Source: Kalaharituber pfeilii
Taxonomy: Eukaryota; Ascomycota; Pezizomycetes; Pezizales; Pezizaceae
Assembly: GCA_015179045.1 (NCBI GenBank)
Contig: WHUZ01000034.1
Span: 310,001 to 374,000 of the forward strand
Reading direction: 5' to 3'
DNA: 64,000 bases
Part shown: positions 1 through 11,757 of the stretch, piece after piece
Numbering within the stretch: position 1 is the first letter of the stretch
How the letters are laid out: each line of letters begins with the position of its first letter
Program-made: the position numbers and the translations under genes
The notes under the pieces: generated by a model
Databases searched by the model: none
The model's input: the letters and a program-made list of their open reading frames with translations, nothing else
Told to the model about the DNA's origin: nothing

Positions 1-385
1 AAGGGGAGGGGTTTCATCGCGTTTGGTTTAGTAAAAAGTGGGGGAGGAATTTGTTTGGGAGTATGTGGAAACATTTGGTTTTATATGGTTTCTGAATACA
101 AATCCTCAAGGGGACCCAAGTTATGTAGAATGAAAAGCATATTAGAATAATAGGTTTTGTTTTCAGCTAAGGCGTAAGAAAAAAGGGATTTAAAAAACAA
201 ACAGCCAGGTAAAAAATAAAGGCTTCGTAGGTAGGTAGGTAGGTATCCCGCAAAAAGAAAATCTGTAAAAAAAAATCCCATTGCACAGTTCGACTTGTCA
301 TTCTGTCTCCAAGCGCATCGCAGAAAATAATCCCCCCACACTGCCGCAACGACCAACCCTGCTCGCCTCCCCCCACTGCTCCACC
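1..385. other. spacer 3' of the RGS membrane-protein gene
   Basis: No supported gene. The stretch holds the probable 3' untranslated region of the minus-strand gene that ends at 386, T- and A-rich runs, and a short GTAG microsatellite near 230-243. Confidence 0.5.
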
Positions 386-1607
386 CTATAACCGCTTCCC
401 GGGCACCAACGCAAACAGCACCACCAACGCCGCTACAATCAATATCGACAGCAACAGGATCCAAATCGCCCTCTGACTCAGCAACCTCCGCACATACGGC
501 TCCTTGATTCGCATAAAGTGCATCCACGTATATTCGCTCACCCCTACTAGCGCCATTATCGGGTCGAGGGAGTACTGATGCGCCATTAGGAAGTATACGC
601 CGACGGAGAACGGGAGAATGAGCTACAAGTCGCAATTTCACGGCATATTTAGCTCCCACCCGTATAGATATCGGAAAGAAAAGTTACGTACCCAAAGCCT
701 CTCAATCTGTGGCTTCATGTCCAAGAAAATCATAATAAACGCAGCCCAGAACCCCGCAAACATGCCCAGTAACCCACAATCAATCTCGCCATGCAACTAG
801 CTGGGATGAGGTTCCCCAGTGCTTTGCTCCTAAGAAAGCCTGGGAACGCGTCGCGCTCCATCGCTTGGAAGACATAGTCCTTTGCTTCGTCAAACACCTC
901 CGGGTCGTCTCGTCCGTCGACTTCGATTGCGTTGGCAATGGCGGAGAGGATGGGGTCGGGGAGGACAATTTCTCGCTCGGAGCCGCGGAGGAGATAGGTG
1001 TAGAGGATCTTTTCGGCCGAGGCTCTGATATCCGCGCGGGCGATTGTGTGGGCGGGGGAGGTCGAGTCGGTGAGGGGATCGGGGGAGGAGAGGAGGGCGG
1101 AGCTTGTTGGGTCGACGCTGCCGCGGGGAAGGGAGCCAGACGGCCGAGCAGCACCGCCCTCGGCGAGGAATTCTTGGTTTCCGGATTCGTCACGGAGGAA
1201 CGCCGAGAGCCGGTGGTCTTCCATGAAGCCGGGCGTGCGGCTAGGGCCAGGGGCGCCCTCCTCAACTATGGCAGAGGAGCGGCGACTCCCTGCGCCTTCC
1301 TTTGTGAGCTCGGGTGTCGAGATGAGGACGGAGCGACGCAGCTCGCGGACATAGTGACGGCACAGGGACATGTGCTGGGCGACATCGAGCCTGGGCGGGG
1401 GGGAGGGAGCGGTTAGTGGAGCGTCACGTGGGGTGAGGCGGAGGGTGGGGGGGAGGGTACTGACCAGAAGTCGAGGTAGTCGACGGAGCGTTGCTGGTCG
1501 CGCATGTAAATGTAGAAGGTGAAGAGGTCGACTGGGGGCAGCGTGCGGCGGCTGAGGACCTCGAACAGCGTCGGAAGCCGATTGCGCTGGGATACCGACG
1601 TCGCCAT
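386..1607 (-). CDS. Rax1/RgsB-like RGS-domain integral membrane protein, with an apparent 1-nt frameshift
   Basis: Exons read 1607-1465, 1390-692 and 622-386; the introns (74 and 69 nt) are GT-AG. The first intron uses GTCAGT, which restores DFWLDVAQHM. Residues about 15-65 begin an RGS-like region (FEVLSRR, YLDFWLDVAQH) and a second RGS-like half follows (KILYTYLL, FDEAKDYVFQAME, FLRSKALGNL). A low-complexity Ser/Pro loop lies between them. The C-terminal part has hydrophobic helices (FAGFWAAFIMIFLDM, LILPFSVGVYFLM, IWILLLSILIVAALVV) and the family-like stretch SLDPIMALVGVSEYTWMHF. This architecture matches yeast Rax1 and Aspergillus RgsB, which act in polarity or G-protein signalling at membranes. 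The reading frame breaks by one missing base near 773-777, between ARLIVG and LLGMFAGFW. Restoring one base would give about 359 residues. Either a real mutation or a sequence error would explain it. Confidence 0.82.
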
Positions 1608-2370
1608 TGCTGCCCGGTGTCTGTGTCTGTTTTCGGCGATGGCTGTATGCAATTATGACGAGGCTTGGGAGGGGGTTAGTTGCTGTACTTGGTGAGAAAG
1701 GTGCTGTACAAGTATACAGGTAAACGAGCGTGGGGTGTGTTTGGGTTTGCGTGTGCAGCGGCGGTAAACTTTAGGGTGCTGACAATGGTGATGTGTATTT
1801 TATTTTATTTTTATTATCGAATTTTTTTTTTCTATTTTTTAATTTTGCTGCAGCACCCCGACGGTGTCACGAGAAACTGCAAACCGACAGACGGTGGAGT
1901 ACCAGCAGAAGCAGGAGCAGGGAGAATTGAGGGGGGGATCGGGGCGGTGAGTGAAGGATTGTTTTGTCTCGCCCGTGCTGCGTGCTGTTGAAACGGCGGG
2001 CTGGAGGGCGCCAAGCCGCAGGAGATTGCAGATTGGCGGGCGCTCTGGGCGCTGAGCAAGCGGAGGAGGGGGACTGAGGTACGCAGAGCTGAACGATGCG
2101 CAAGCCAGCCAGCCAGCTGCAGGGCTCGCGATGGGCGGGGATCCTGCGACGCAGAGCACTCTATTGCATACAGCAGCTACAGGCGATGCGTGGGCTTCTG
2201 TCCGCGCCCGACTGCTCTGCTGTGCTATCTGTGAGAGGACGGCAGCGCTTTGCATCAGCGGAGGGCGCTGGGCACCGCGGTCCCTGCGCTGCCGGATTGG
2301 CGGGGCTTGGCGGAGCTCCAGTACGTAATGTACTAGCATATGTAGCAGAGCCAGCGGTGGCTGCCCCGCC

Positions 2371-2390
2371 CGTACCGTACCGTACCGTAC
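2371..2390. repeat. (CGTAC)4 microsatellite
   Basis: Four perfect pentamers in the divergent promoter, upstream of the LMBR1 start. Confidence 0.9.
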
Positions 2391-2465
2391 CGCACTTCCC
2401 CCCGCTCCGATCGCGCCCAGATTCGCCGCATCGCCACCCGCTGCGTCGTCACGGGAGCACAGGCT

Positions 2466-2495
2466 CAGGCACAGGCACAGGCACAGGCACAGGCA
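2466..2495. repeat. (CAGGCA)n hexamer repeat
   Basis: About five units of the hexamer lie about 150 nt upstream of the LMBR1 start codon, probably in its 5' leader or promoter. Confidence 0.85.
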
Positions 2496-2646
2496 TGCAA
2501 GTGCATTGAAATACCGCTGTGCATCCAGCAGCCACTCTGTCCTCCTCCCTCCAGCTCCAACACCACCCCAAAGCGAACCGCACGACTGCGTCCCTCCGTC
2601 CGACTGAGCGCCGAGCGAGCCCTCCGCCTCCCCCTCCCCCGCAGCA

Positions 2647-4827
2647 ATGTCGGCTGCCCTTCCCGCAGTCCTGTTTGCCTGCTGCAGCCTCTTCACCCTC
2701 CTCCTCCTGCGCAGCTACCTCCCGCTGCGGTCGACGCCAGAGTACGTTCTCGCCCCTGTGTTCTTCGCCATCCTCATACCATGCTCCATCGTCCTGCTGG
2801 TCCCCATCGACCTGGCGTCGGCCGCCGACGCCAAGGGTACTGTCCCTCCCCTCTTCTCCCTCCTGCATGCAGACTGACACCCCCAAGGCATAGTCCTCGG
2901 CGAAACCGCTAGGCTCGTCGGCTGGCGCATCGGCTACTGGCTCTGCTTCGTCCTCACCTGGGCCATCCTCCCCATCCTGCAGTCCTTCTCCGACTCGGGC
3001 CACCGCTCGACGCGCGGCCGGCTTATCCAGTCGCTCCGCGAGAACGCCCGGTACCAAGCCATCATCCTCGTCACGGGGCTCGTCTTCCTAGTCTACTTTA
3101 TCTCCACCTCCGGCCTGTCTTTCCGGTCGCTCTACGCCCTGGTGATTGCGCTTGCGCACTCCTATGCGCTCTCTCTGGCTATATATCTCATGGGCCACGG
3201 CTTGGTCGCCCTTCCGAGACGCTTCTTCCAGGATGCCAGCGTCACGGGAAAGCTGCGCAGGCTCCAGACCAAGGCAGTGGGCACCTACGACAACCTGATG
3301 GACGCCACGGCAAAGCTTCTCGAGGTCCAGGAGGAAGTCCGGCTTCTCCAGCAGCGAAAGCACACCGTTGCCGCAGACTTCCAGGACTGGATCGACGAGC
3401 TCGGCGACATCACTTCACTCCCAGAGAGCCACCTCTCCCCGCGCGAACGCACTATGCTGTCCCAGTCCGTGCACTTCACTGCCCCCTCCTCTGTGCCCCC
3501 GCAGATCGTCACCGAGGAGTACCTTGCCTCTCTGGCCCGCCGGCTCAAAACAGTCATCAACAAACGCACCCGCTACATCTCCGAGTGGGGCAACCTTCTC
3601 CAGGGCGCCAGCAACTGCCAGCACATTCTCGACTCTGTACCCGCCCGCGCACTCGCCCCGTTCCCCCGCGTCGCAGCGCGCGGCTCCAAGCCCGCCTCAC
3701 TCTTCCCCGAGAATTGGACCCTCTTGACCCCATACACCCGATATCTCCTCCACGTTTACCTCATCCCTTTTCTCCGCCGCTTCGTAGCTACCATCCTCGC
3801 CCTTGCTTCGATCTCCATCGTCTGGTCCGAAATCGTCTCCTCTTTCGCCCCCAAACTCTCCCTTCTCAGCCTGACCATCTCGTGGGGCGGTGGAGGCGTT
3901 GTCCAACAGACCATCACGGCATCCTGGATCGCCTACATGGTAATCTCATCTCTCCTATCACTCTCCTCCGTCCGTCTCTGGAATGGGTACGCCTTGATTC
4001 CGCGAAAAACCTCCGGAGGATCAGCGTGCTTTTATGCGTCGTACGCCGCGCGCCTGACGGTGCCGCTGTCGTACAACTTTTTGACAATGCTCGCGCCCCA
4101 GCAAACGCACTGGAGGGAAACGGTGTTTCATAGCTTCTTGGGAAAACAGGTCAATCTGACGCCTTTGGGGGAATGGTTTAATATGTTTTTTCCAATGCTG
4201 GTGTTGCTGCCTGTAAGCGCAAGCTTGTTTAATTGGTATGAGAGAGTAAAGGAGTGGTGCGGGTTTGGGGATTACTTTAATTGGGGGGATGAGGAAGAAG
4301 GGGAGGGAGGGCCAGAGGCAGCAAGAGAAGGAGGACGCAACAGCTGGGTGTGGAGAGAGGGAAGAGAGTTGATTGAGCGCGAACTAGGGGCGCCTGTGAG
4401 TGCGTCGACGGGATTTTTGAGCACAAGTGGGAGCGCAAGAGGCAGTGTGAGGGGCAATGGGGGTGCGAGTGGGAGGGGAAGTGTGAGGAGTAATGCGGGA
4501 AGCTTGGGACCTGCAGCGGCAAGGAGGGTGCGATTGGAAACAGGTATTGCGGGGGTCGGGGAGGAGGACGAAGGATTGGGGTTTGGGGGCTTTTTCCATA
4601 GGGTGAAGAATACGGTTGAGACGGTGTTGCCGGGGAGGAGTGAGGAAGGGGGCTTTGGTGGGGATAGTAGAGCGGGTAGACCCAGATGGATGGGACAGGA
4701 GGCAGGGGCTGCGGGGAGTCGGGGAGTGGGAAGCGGTGTCGGGAGCGGGGCGGGGAGCGGGGACAGGCCGTCGTGGTTTAGGATGTTTACGGGGGTAGGT
4801 GGTGATAGTGGAGGGAGGAGGGGGTGA
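2647..4827 (+). CDS. LMBR1 (LMBD2-like) multi-pass membrane protein
   Basis: Exons 2647-2836 and 2888-4827, with a 51-nt GT-AG intron, give about 709 residues. Exon 1 ends ...SAADAK and exon 2 continues GIVLGETARLVGWR. The N-terminal half has repeated hydrophobic segments (LFACCSLFTLLLLR, APVFFAILIPCSIVLLVP, YWLCFVLTWAILPILQ, AIILVTGLVFLVYFI, LVIALAHSYALSLAIYLM). A charged coiled-coil-like stretch follows (LLEVQEEVRLLQQRK), then four more membrane segments and the motif NMFFPMLVLLPVSASLFNWY. The Gly/Ser/Arg-rich tail ends with WFRMFTGVGG. The order and length fit the fungal LMBR1-like family (LMBD2 branch), thought to act in membrane receptor signalling or trafficking; no enzymatic role is known. 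The first ATG after a stop-rich leader was chosen as start. Confidence 0.88.
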
Positions 4828-6433
4828 GCGTGAGAGTTGCTGGGAGTGTTTGAAAAACGAGCTTCATGGGGATATACTGTATGATGATCACGCTGGTTGA
4901 TGTTGATGACGATAGGGAAAGTGTTAATAACCTCTTTTTTTTTTTTTTTTTTTGTTTCTCCGTTCTTGTTTTTTCGTTGTAGATTGTTGTCCTTTTTTTT
5001 TCGTGGTGTTTTGTTTTTCATACAACCTCGTTTTTACTTTTTCAACATACGAGGCACACGACGTGCGTATAGAGAGAGACAGAGAGAGACAGTGTGCTGT
5101 GTGTGTGTGTGTGTGTGTAGATAACCAAAATAAAATAAAGAAAAAAAAAAACAAAAAAAACAAAGAACCCGTTAATTTGATTCACACACATACACACATA
5201 CATACAAAGAAAGAAGAAAGATATGGTTTTTAGTACCCCGGTTTAACCTTTTTTTTTTTTAATTTTTTTTTGTAAATTTTTGTAAATTTTTGTGTATATA
5301 TATATATATATGCTATTCTAAACTTCTCTTTCTTTCTAGAATTTCGAACTTGATGCCACGAATGAGGAAAATAATTCAATTCAATCCAGTTACGGTGGGC
5401 ACCAGGATGAAACTTGGGTATGCATAGTAAGTTCTCACGCAGGCAGGCAGGCTTGGTTGGGTAAGTTTGCCTACGTTTAGCTGCGGCGATATTTACTTCC
5501 TTTCTTTCTTTCTTGTTCGTTTATATCCCATTCCATATCTACATCCTTCCCTTTATTCCCCCCCCCCTTCCTCATTCATCCCATTTCCTTTGTCTCCCCC
5601 CACCCCCCCCCCCACCCCCCCACCCACCCCTCATCCCAAGACACCCTTTAGTACATAGTTACCCCATCACATCAAACCTTACCAACCTTACCACCCTTCT
5701 CAATTTTATTTATTTATTCTTTACATATATATATATATATTTCCGCTTTCCTGTTCCTCTGTTTCCCAGTACGCCGCGGGCGCGGTATAGGAAGGTACCG
5801 AAGGAACGAAGGAAACTCCGTTTGTCTTTGTTTTTGTTTTTTTTCTTATTTTTGTTTTGTTTGTGTGGTGCGGGCGCTGTAAGGACGAGTATTAAGATAT
5901 AAGATATAGAATATAAAAATGGAAAATGTAAAATAGAAGATACAAATAGAGCCACGCCGCATTTGCGAGGAAAAACCGGGGTTACGAGGTGATCGAAGAG
6001 GGGGGAAGAGGGTAGAATGGTGGGTTGGGTTTTGGTTTTAATGGAGGGTGGCGGAAATATTCGAATAAAACAGAAAACAGAAGGAGAAAAAAAAAAGGTT
6101 CGTGGATATGTATGTTTGTATTTCTTCTATATAAGAAATAAAAAACCATCTACCGAAAAAAAGTGGACATATATGAAAAAGGCCTATACACATCTTGGAC
6201 TAAAAAAATAAAAATAAAAAAACAACAATTGGGGTTAACCATCACGCAAGTGAAGAGCGAGAGCGGCCCCCAGGTGTAACCTGTATAGTTGTTTATTTTT
6301 TCCTGCCAAAGGAATTTTGTAAAACTGGGGCAAAATCCCAGACGTTGAGATAATGGGTATCTATCTATACACATCTTTTCCTTCAACGCCATCCCACCCT
6401 CTTCTTCACCAATTGCTCAAAACGACCCTTACA
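4828..6433. other. low-complexity spacer between convergent genes
   Basis: No gene is supported between the LMBR1 stop and the Derlin stop. The stretch holds T-runs (4936-4953), a GT microsatellite (about 5097-5118), TA repeats (about 5295-5311 and 5725-5741), two TGTAAATTTT decamers (5271-5290) and a C-rich tract (about 5560-5630). Open frames here encode only homopolymer-like peptides. Confidence 0.7.
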
Positions 6434-7252
6434 TCACTGCTCTCCCTCCTGCTGAACCGGTGCTCGCTGTGGCGCCGCATTCCCTGCTGCGCCAAACATC
6501 CTCCTCCAGAATTCCGGGGGATCGAGTGGCCGTGAGCCATTGTTCATTCGCGGGTAGACGTCGGAAAAGAAGTAGTAGACTATACCAAGACCGCATATAT
6601 CAGTCCATTGCCCATGGATGGGGGAAAATCGCATGTACTCACCGTGCCCCACGGCAATCCCCAACAAATCATCCTTCGGCACCGTACTATGCAACAGAAA
6701 GCTAAAACCCAGCAACACCCATGGCAAATACGGCGCTTGGAACACGAATAGCCCCAGGAAGCTCAACCTCACGCCCGGATTCCTCCTCGCCCAAATATAG
6801 ACCAGTGTAAAAGACAGCGGCGAGCCAAGAAATGGCATCCCGGTGAAAGGCGAAATGGCAATAAGTGTGACGCCGGCGTAGAATATCAGCCATGCAAAGT
6901 CCGCTGTGCGGCCTTGGTAATGCGATTCTTCGAGCATGCGCGAGTAACGCGCCATGAAAAATATGTGGAACATGAAGTCGAGCGAGAGTGGGCCAAAGTA
7001 CAGGAACGTGGTGATGAGGCGCCAGTACTGTGCGGTAGCAGAGTCAGCAGAGGAGCTTTCGGCATTCTAGATAGGCTGGTAGAGAGGGTACGGTACCTGG
7101 CGCTTCACCCATACGGTATGGAAGCTGAGAAATAGCTGGAATGGATTAACAAGGTTACATTGGCAGGCTACGGATGTAGCAACCACCAGCGATGTCCACC
7201 ACCGGGTCACGACGGGGACGTCGTAGTACCACTGCTCTAATGGAGCTGCCAT
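6434..7252 (-). CDS. Derlin (Der1-like) ER-associated degradation protein
   Basis: Exons 7252-7097, 7027-6643 and 6579-6434 encode 228 residues; introns are 69 and 63 nt. The start MAAPLEQWYYDVPVVTRWW matches the family N-terminus. YWRLITTFLYFGPLSLDF, FHIFFMARYSRMLEE and GHVYYFFSDVYP are hallmark Derlin segments. GHVYY is formed only when the second intron is removed. Hydrophobic helices alternate as in the rhomboid fold, and no catalytic Ser-His pair is expected. The tail (RAPVQQEGEQ) is short and lacks the SHP boxes of Dfm1. Derlins form part of the ER membrane channel that exports misfolded proteins to the proteasome. The second intron is a multiple of three and stop-free, so its retention would insert 21 residues. 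Confidence 0.93.
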
Positions 7253-10200
7253 TTGCGTATGCTGTCTGTATGAAGAACTGATAAAGCGATGAGATTTGTG
7301 TGCGTTGGAAGGTGGAAGCGGAGTGTAAGATCAAATGTGGTGGTTCGCAGCGTGGGTGGCGGGGAAGTCTTAGTATGAAATTCTACAGTTGAGGCTCCGG
7401 AAGAATTTCAATGAAGCTACAGCTGTTCCCAATCGCCTGGAAAGCGCTCCACCAGCAGAGTCTGCGATCCTGTCTGTCCAGCGGTATTACCGGCCAGTTG
7501 TGTCTTTGTGTGCAAATGCGACCCACTCTATGGCGTTGAAGAGAATAAAGAACGTCAACCACTTGGATAGCTGAGGTTAGTAAGTCAGACTAGCGACTGC
7601 ACACTGAGCGCTCAAAAGAGGAGAAATGAACAAGTGTGAAGAAGATGTCGTGGTGGGGTTATATTATAATGCGGGGAGAATCGGTGGGCTAACGAAAGGG
7701 AAAGGGACAGGTGTATGTTACTGTCGGGAAGATGAGCATATGGATATAAATATTCTTGTGCAGCAGAGCGATTGTCCTCACGCTTATTGCATGCTAGCTT
7801 GCCGTGAGTTTGGGAACAAACAAATGATGTCGCTGTCGTATAACCTTTGTATCACCTTAATGCAGCTTTGCTGGTCGAGACTTGTATTTGTGTTCTGTGC
7901 AATCATATGCAGGAGAGCAGTCCTTGAACTAGAGACCCTGTTCATGAATGGACTCATTGATGATGATGAGAGCACACCACCGCTAAATGCCATGTGGCTT
8001 TAGTGTCTGCAGGAGAGTGTGTGGCAATGTGGCGGTGACTTCCGGATAAAGTTTATGTGGCTTGCTTGCCATGGCGTACCTAAGTCACCCCCCCTTCATA
8101 GATATACATGAGGAGTTAACTTGAGGATCATGAAGCAGGAATGAGAGATACAGTTACACAACTTCCACGCAGATAACAACCTCGAAGCGAGTAGATATAT
8201 CTGGAGGCTTGAGCTTGAGCTAATTCAATCTCCGGTTACTCGATCTGAAGGGCTTCGAATTCGTAGTGGATTAATTTTTGAAGTACTTTAATAGCCCCCC
8301 TAGGCTGATAACATACAACTGGGATATATCAAATGAGTATACAACATAGCAGGCAGCTGCCGGTGATTGACTCCAAAGGCTTTAGGCGTCGAGTATTCCC
8401 AGCCTGGGGGGCGTAATCTAGACACCTTGCTAGAAGAGTAAATGTCAAGCTACGCAGCAATTCAAATGCATGAAATAGAGTTCAGAAACCACATGATCAC
8501 CATGATCAGCCCTAAAGGTTTTAACAGCTAAGACAGCCATCGATATATATATACATACGCAGGGATAGGGCCCAGTGATGGCCATCTCCCCATGTCTTAC
8601 TTGCTTTCATTCCCTTTTCCCGCTCTGCATGCTCCCATTGCACCTGCTCGCGATCCCACCTGCATGTCAAATATTTGTCTGGCGTACAACAGAGTTAGAT
8701 TGCAATTGGTACCGTATCCTGGCAGGGCAATGCTTCGCGGGAAGTTATATACCGCCCAGTTCGCTATATATTCTCACCAATTTCTTTCTTTGCCACACGA
8801 AGTCGCTGTTAAAGCTGCACAAATTCCTCCTCAAGCGGGCTACGATAGTTGATGACAGCCGGTCTTACTCCCGCGTACTCTGCCCTACTCCATCATGCCA
8901 ATCTGCGAGCAAATTGCCGACTTCGGCACCAGTCCTGCCAATTTTCATATATGCATCCTGATGTGAAATACATATCGCTCATTGATTTATTGTAGATTGA
9001 GCATTTATGTAATATTTTTCTTCCTGGGGACGGGATGCACAGCAATTTTGTCACCATGAGATGCATCCTCCCTTGACGAATGTTACCCTGATGCGCTGGA
9101 GTCATACAACCAACCGCCTTGAGGTTCTTGTTGCAAACACCCAGTCCATCTAGGTTAAGGAAAGCTGTTTCCTAAGACGCCTCCAGACAGTAACGCAAGT
9201 GCTAACAGATATACGGCCTGTACTTGTTCAAATATTCCTATGTTCAGCGCAGGTTGAAAGGGTGCCCAGCGCGTGAAAGCCGACTGCCTGAATGTACGGA
9301 GTACCGACCTCCGCGTGCCTCTCCGTATACTTAAATTGTATACTTTTAGTTATTTATTTATTATTTATTTATTTACTTTCCCAATTGTCGACTTTCCAAG
9401 GGGCTAAAACTCCATGTTATTGTTGGCCTAAGCTCTCAATGAAATGCAAGCCGCGCCAAAAGAGTATGTAGATGCATATACCCCTAGTGAAGATACGATG
9501 ATACATTCACTTTTGCTACAGACATAATTGACAAGCCCAATGGAAAATTTGAAACCGCTACAGACTCCGTGGGACGTATCGGTTATTGGATTGATGTAGC
9601 AAGTGTGAACCGTGGCCTACAATGAGCTGTTGGACACAAGTGATAAATTGTAGGAAGCTACAAGTTAAACGCCTGTCACCTGGTAACCAGATAATCCCAG
9701 CTCGTTGTGGGTAAGCTTATGGCCCCACGAATATGTGTCTTGGTTAGTTGGATCTTGCGCCGATGGGAATCAGCCTAGAACGTAATAGTGGAGTTAAAAC
9801 CGGCGCCTAGCCTTCACCATTCCAAAAGCACCAGCAATCCTGTTGCTGGAGGAGCAGTGTCAGGTCTAGGCGGCTTATGATAATAGGTTATCAAGAGGCG
9901 CTTCTTATACTGAAATTTGCAGTTGGACTGAATCATCGGAAGGTGGCTGAATAGCAATCATGCTAGAATTTTTGAGACATCTTATTGGAATTACTAGTTC
10001 TCTGGCATGGATTCAGTTAGCACTCCAAGCCACTCAAGAAAAGATCTTTACCTAGAGGCTAGCGTTATACTCTTGTTGAGACTTGATACTCTCTTACAAT
10101 AAGGCAAACCGACTGGTGTAGTCTTGAGCATGAGAAAACCTCAACGTGATACCATTGACGCATGTTCGTAGCTTTCACCGGGAACTTTATTCCTCACGTT

Positions 10201-11625
10201 TGTTGCCTGAATATTCTGAACGGCATCTCAGTAATTGTTATCCGGCGACCAAGTTCGAACAGATTTTTGGTCTCGCAATTCAATTTCGCAGAATGCCCAT
10301 AAGCAGTATGTGGGAGCTCCTATATGACATGTGAATACTTAGCAAAAAGCACTTGAAATGTCATGTTGCTCTGTCCTTACCTCCGAGTGCCCAACCGCGT
10401 GAAAAGCCCACATTAGTTCTAATAACCCCCAAAGAGCCACAGAAGCGCAATTGAATTCTTCAGCTCGTTGGCCACTGGACCCATTTGCTGCCTGCAGTCG
10501 CCTACTATAATGACTGCGCTGGGTTCTTAGATGCAAATGTAGAAATGAAGCCCTATGACGCCAGATGGTACTACATATTAAAAGCTGCAGGAAGGTTCAG
10601 CATAGGGTGTAAATAGGAATAGAAAGATGGGAAAATAGAGGATTGGAAAATAGAGATGCAAGATTTGCGACTTGGATGTAGTTATGTAGTAGTAGGCCAT
10701 GAATTTGAGATGTTGGTCAAGTAATTGGGCAGTGTGCAGGTCCGATGGCTAACCCGACATCCAGTGGCCCCATTTGGTAACTCTTGGCAAAGCTACAAGT
10801 ATCTGTAGCACTCTACACCATTTAATTCAATATCATAGTCAAGACTCAACTCTTTCCCTATTATATCCCCAAACCTCAAAATCCAAGACGACAGACAATG
10901 CCAATTTTATTTTTATTTTTTTTGAGCAGCCTCGAACCCCCCGCGACACGCCATCGCCATCCGGACCCTAACTAGAGGCTGATTACGACATAGTCTGCAA
11001 TACTCTACATGCACGAAATTGCTTGGCAAGAAACTTGTCCTTCATAACAGAACCATGTTGTCAAGTCCTCGCTGGCTTAAGTTAAGTATGTGTGCATATG
11101 CACCCCCTAGTTTAGCTGCTTGGCCCCTTGTAATTGATAGACGGTTGTGCAGGAGACCCTGTCGCTAAACGGAACAACACATCATGGCAGAGGAACACCA
11201 CCCATATGCTGCAAGTCCATAGATCGTGAATTGTGGGTAGTGTGTCCCAATCACCGCTAGTTGCTGAAACCGAATCCTCAAGTAGAACCGCAGATTGGCT
11301 GATGATTGCACTCTACGTTCCTTCATTTTATTGGCGATTCAGAATTTCTAGACCCCGCCTCCATATTCGCCTGCGCCCTGTCAATTTTCAGTGTGGGCCC
11401 TAATTTGTAAACAGAACAAGAAAGCATAGTAGCCAAGCTGGTGGCGAGGAAAAAAGTCCAACTTTCAACGATTTTCTGCGATGGGCTTCGGGCTTCGCCT
11501 TAACGGGAGGGGTTTTATGATGCGCATACATACGTGTTGCGGGAAGACGTAGGCATACTTCATGCACGAGGCCATTGTGTCGGGTGTCACACGTCGTGGT
11601 CGTTACGGCTAGGTCAGGAGAACAT
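7253..11625. other. gene-free AT-rich spacer
   Basis: No coding region could be supported on either strand. Open frames are short, lack splice-supported partners and resemble no family I know. Near 9346-9375 there is a TTTA-type repeat, and TA-rich microsatellites occur near 8544-8556. Confidence 0.55.
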
Positions 11626-11634
11626 TATAAAAAG
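11626..11634 (+). promoter_or_regulatory. TATA-box-like element
   Basis: TATAAAAAG lies about 125 nt upstream of the start codon at 11758, a plausible core promoter for the single-pass membrane protein gene. Confidence 0.55.
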
Positions 11635-11757
11635 ACTCTCCAAGCTCTTGATTCATTTATCAATGCTCTGTTGACACCGTTATCAATCCCTTTCAAGCAT
11701 TTCCAACGTAACCGAAATTGGACAACTCTATACTTGATACTACCTCGAAATTAGAAG

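Larger units (their letters stand above)
1608..2646. promoter_or_regulatory. divergent intergenic promoter region with short tandem repeats
   Basis: This 1-kb spacer separates the starts of two divergent genes (1607 minus, 2647 plus), so it probably carries both promoters. It contains four CGTAC units at 2371-2390, five tandem ACAGGC-type hexamers around 2466-2495, and a T-rich patch near 1797-1840. No further gene is supported; the long open frames here look like GC-biased shadows. Confidence 0.55.

Noticed and set aside
865..1416. Long plus-strand open frame opposite the RGS gene
   Set aside because: GC-biased antisense shadow; the minus strand has conserved motifs and matching splice sites.
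1839..2696. 285-codon minus open frame over the divergent promoter
   Set aside because: Begins inside the LMBR1 coding exon, contains Cys/Leu repeats from the CAGGCA hexamers and no domain; treated as chance.
4272..5021. 249-codon minus open frame under LMBR1
   Set aside because: Pro/Ser/Leu-rich mirror of the Gly/Arg-rich LMBR1 tail.
4897..5233. Overlapping open frames rich in Phe, Val/Cys or His/Thr repeats
   Set aside because: They translate T-runs and GT/CA microsatellites in the spacer after LMBR1.
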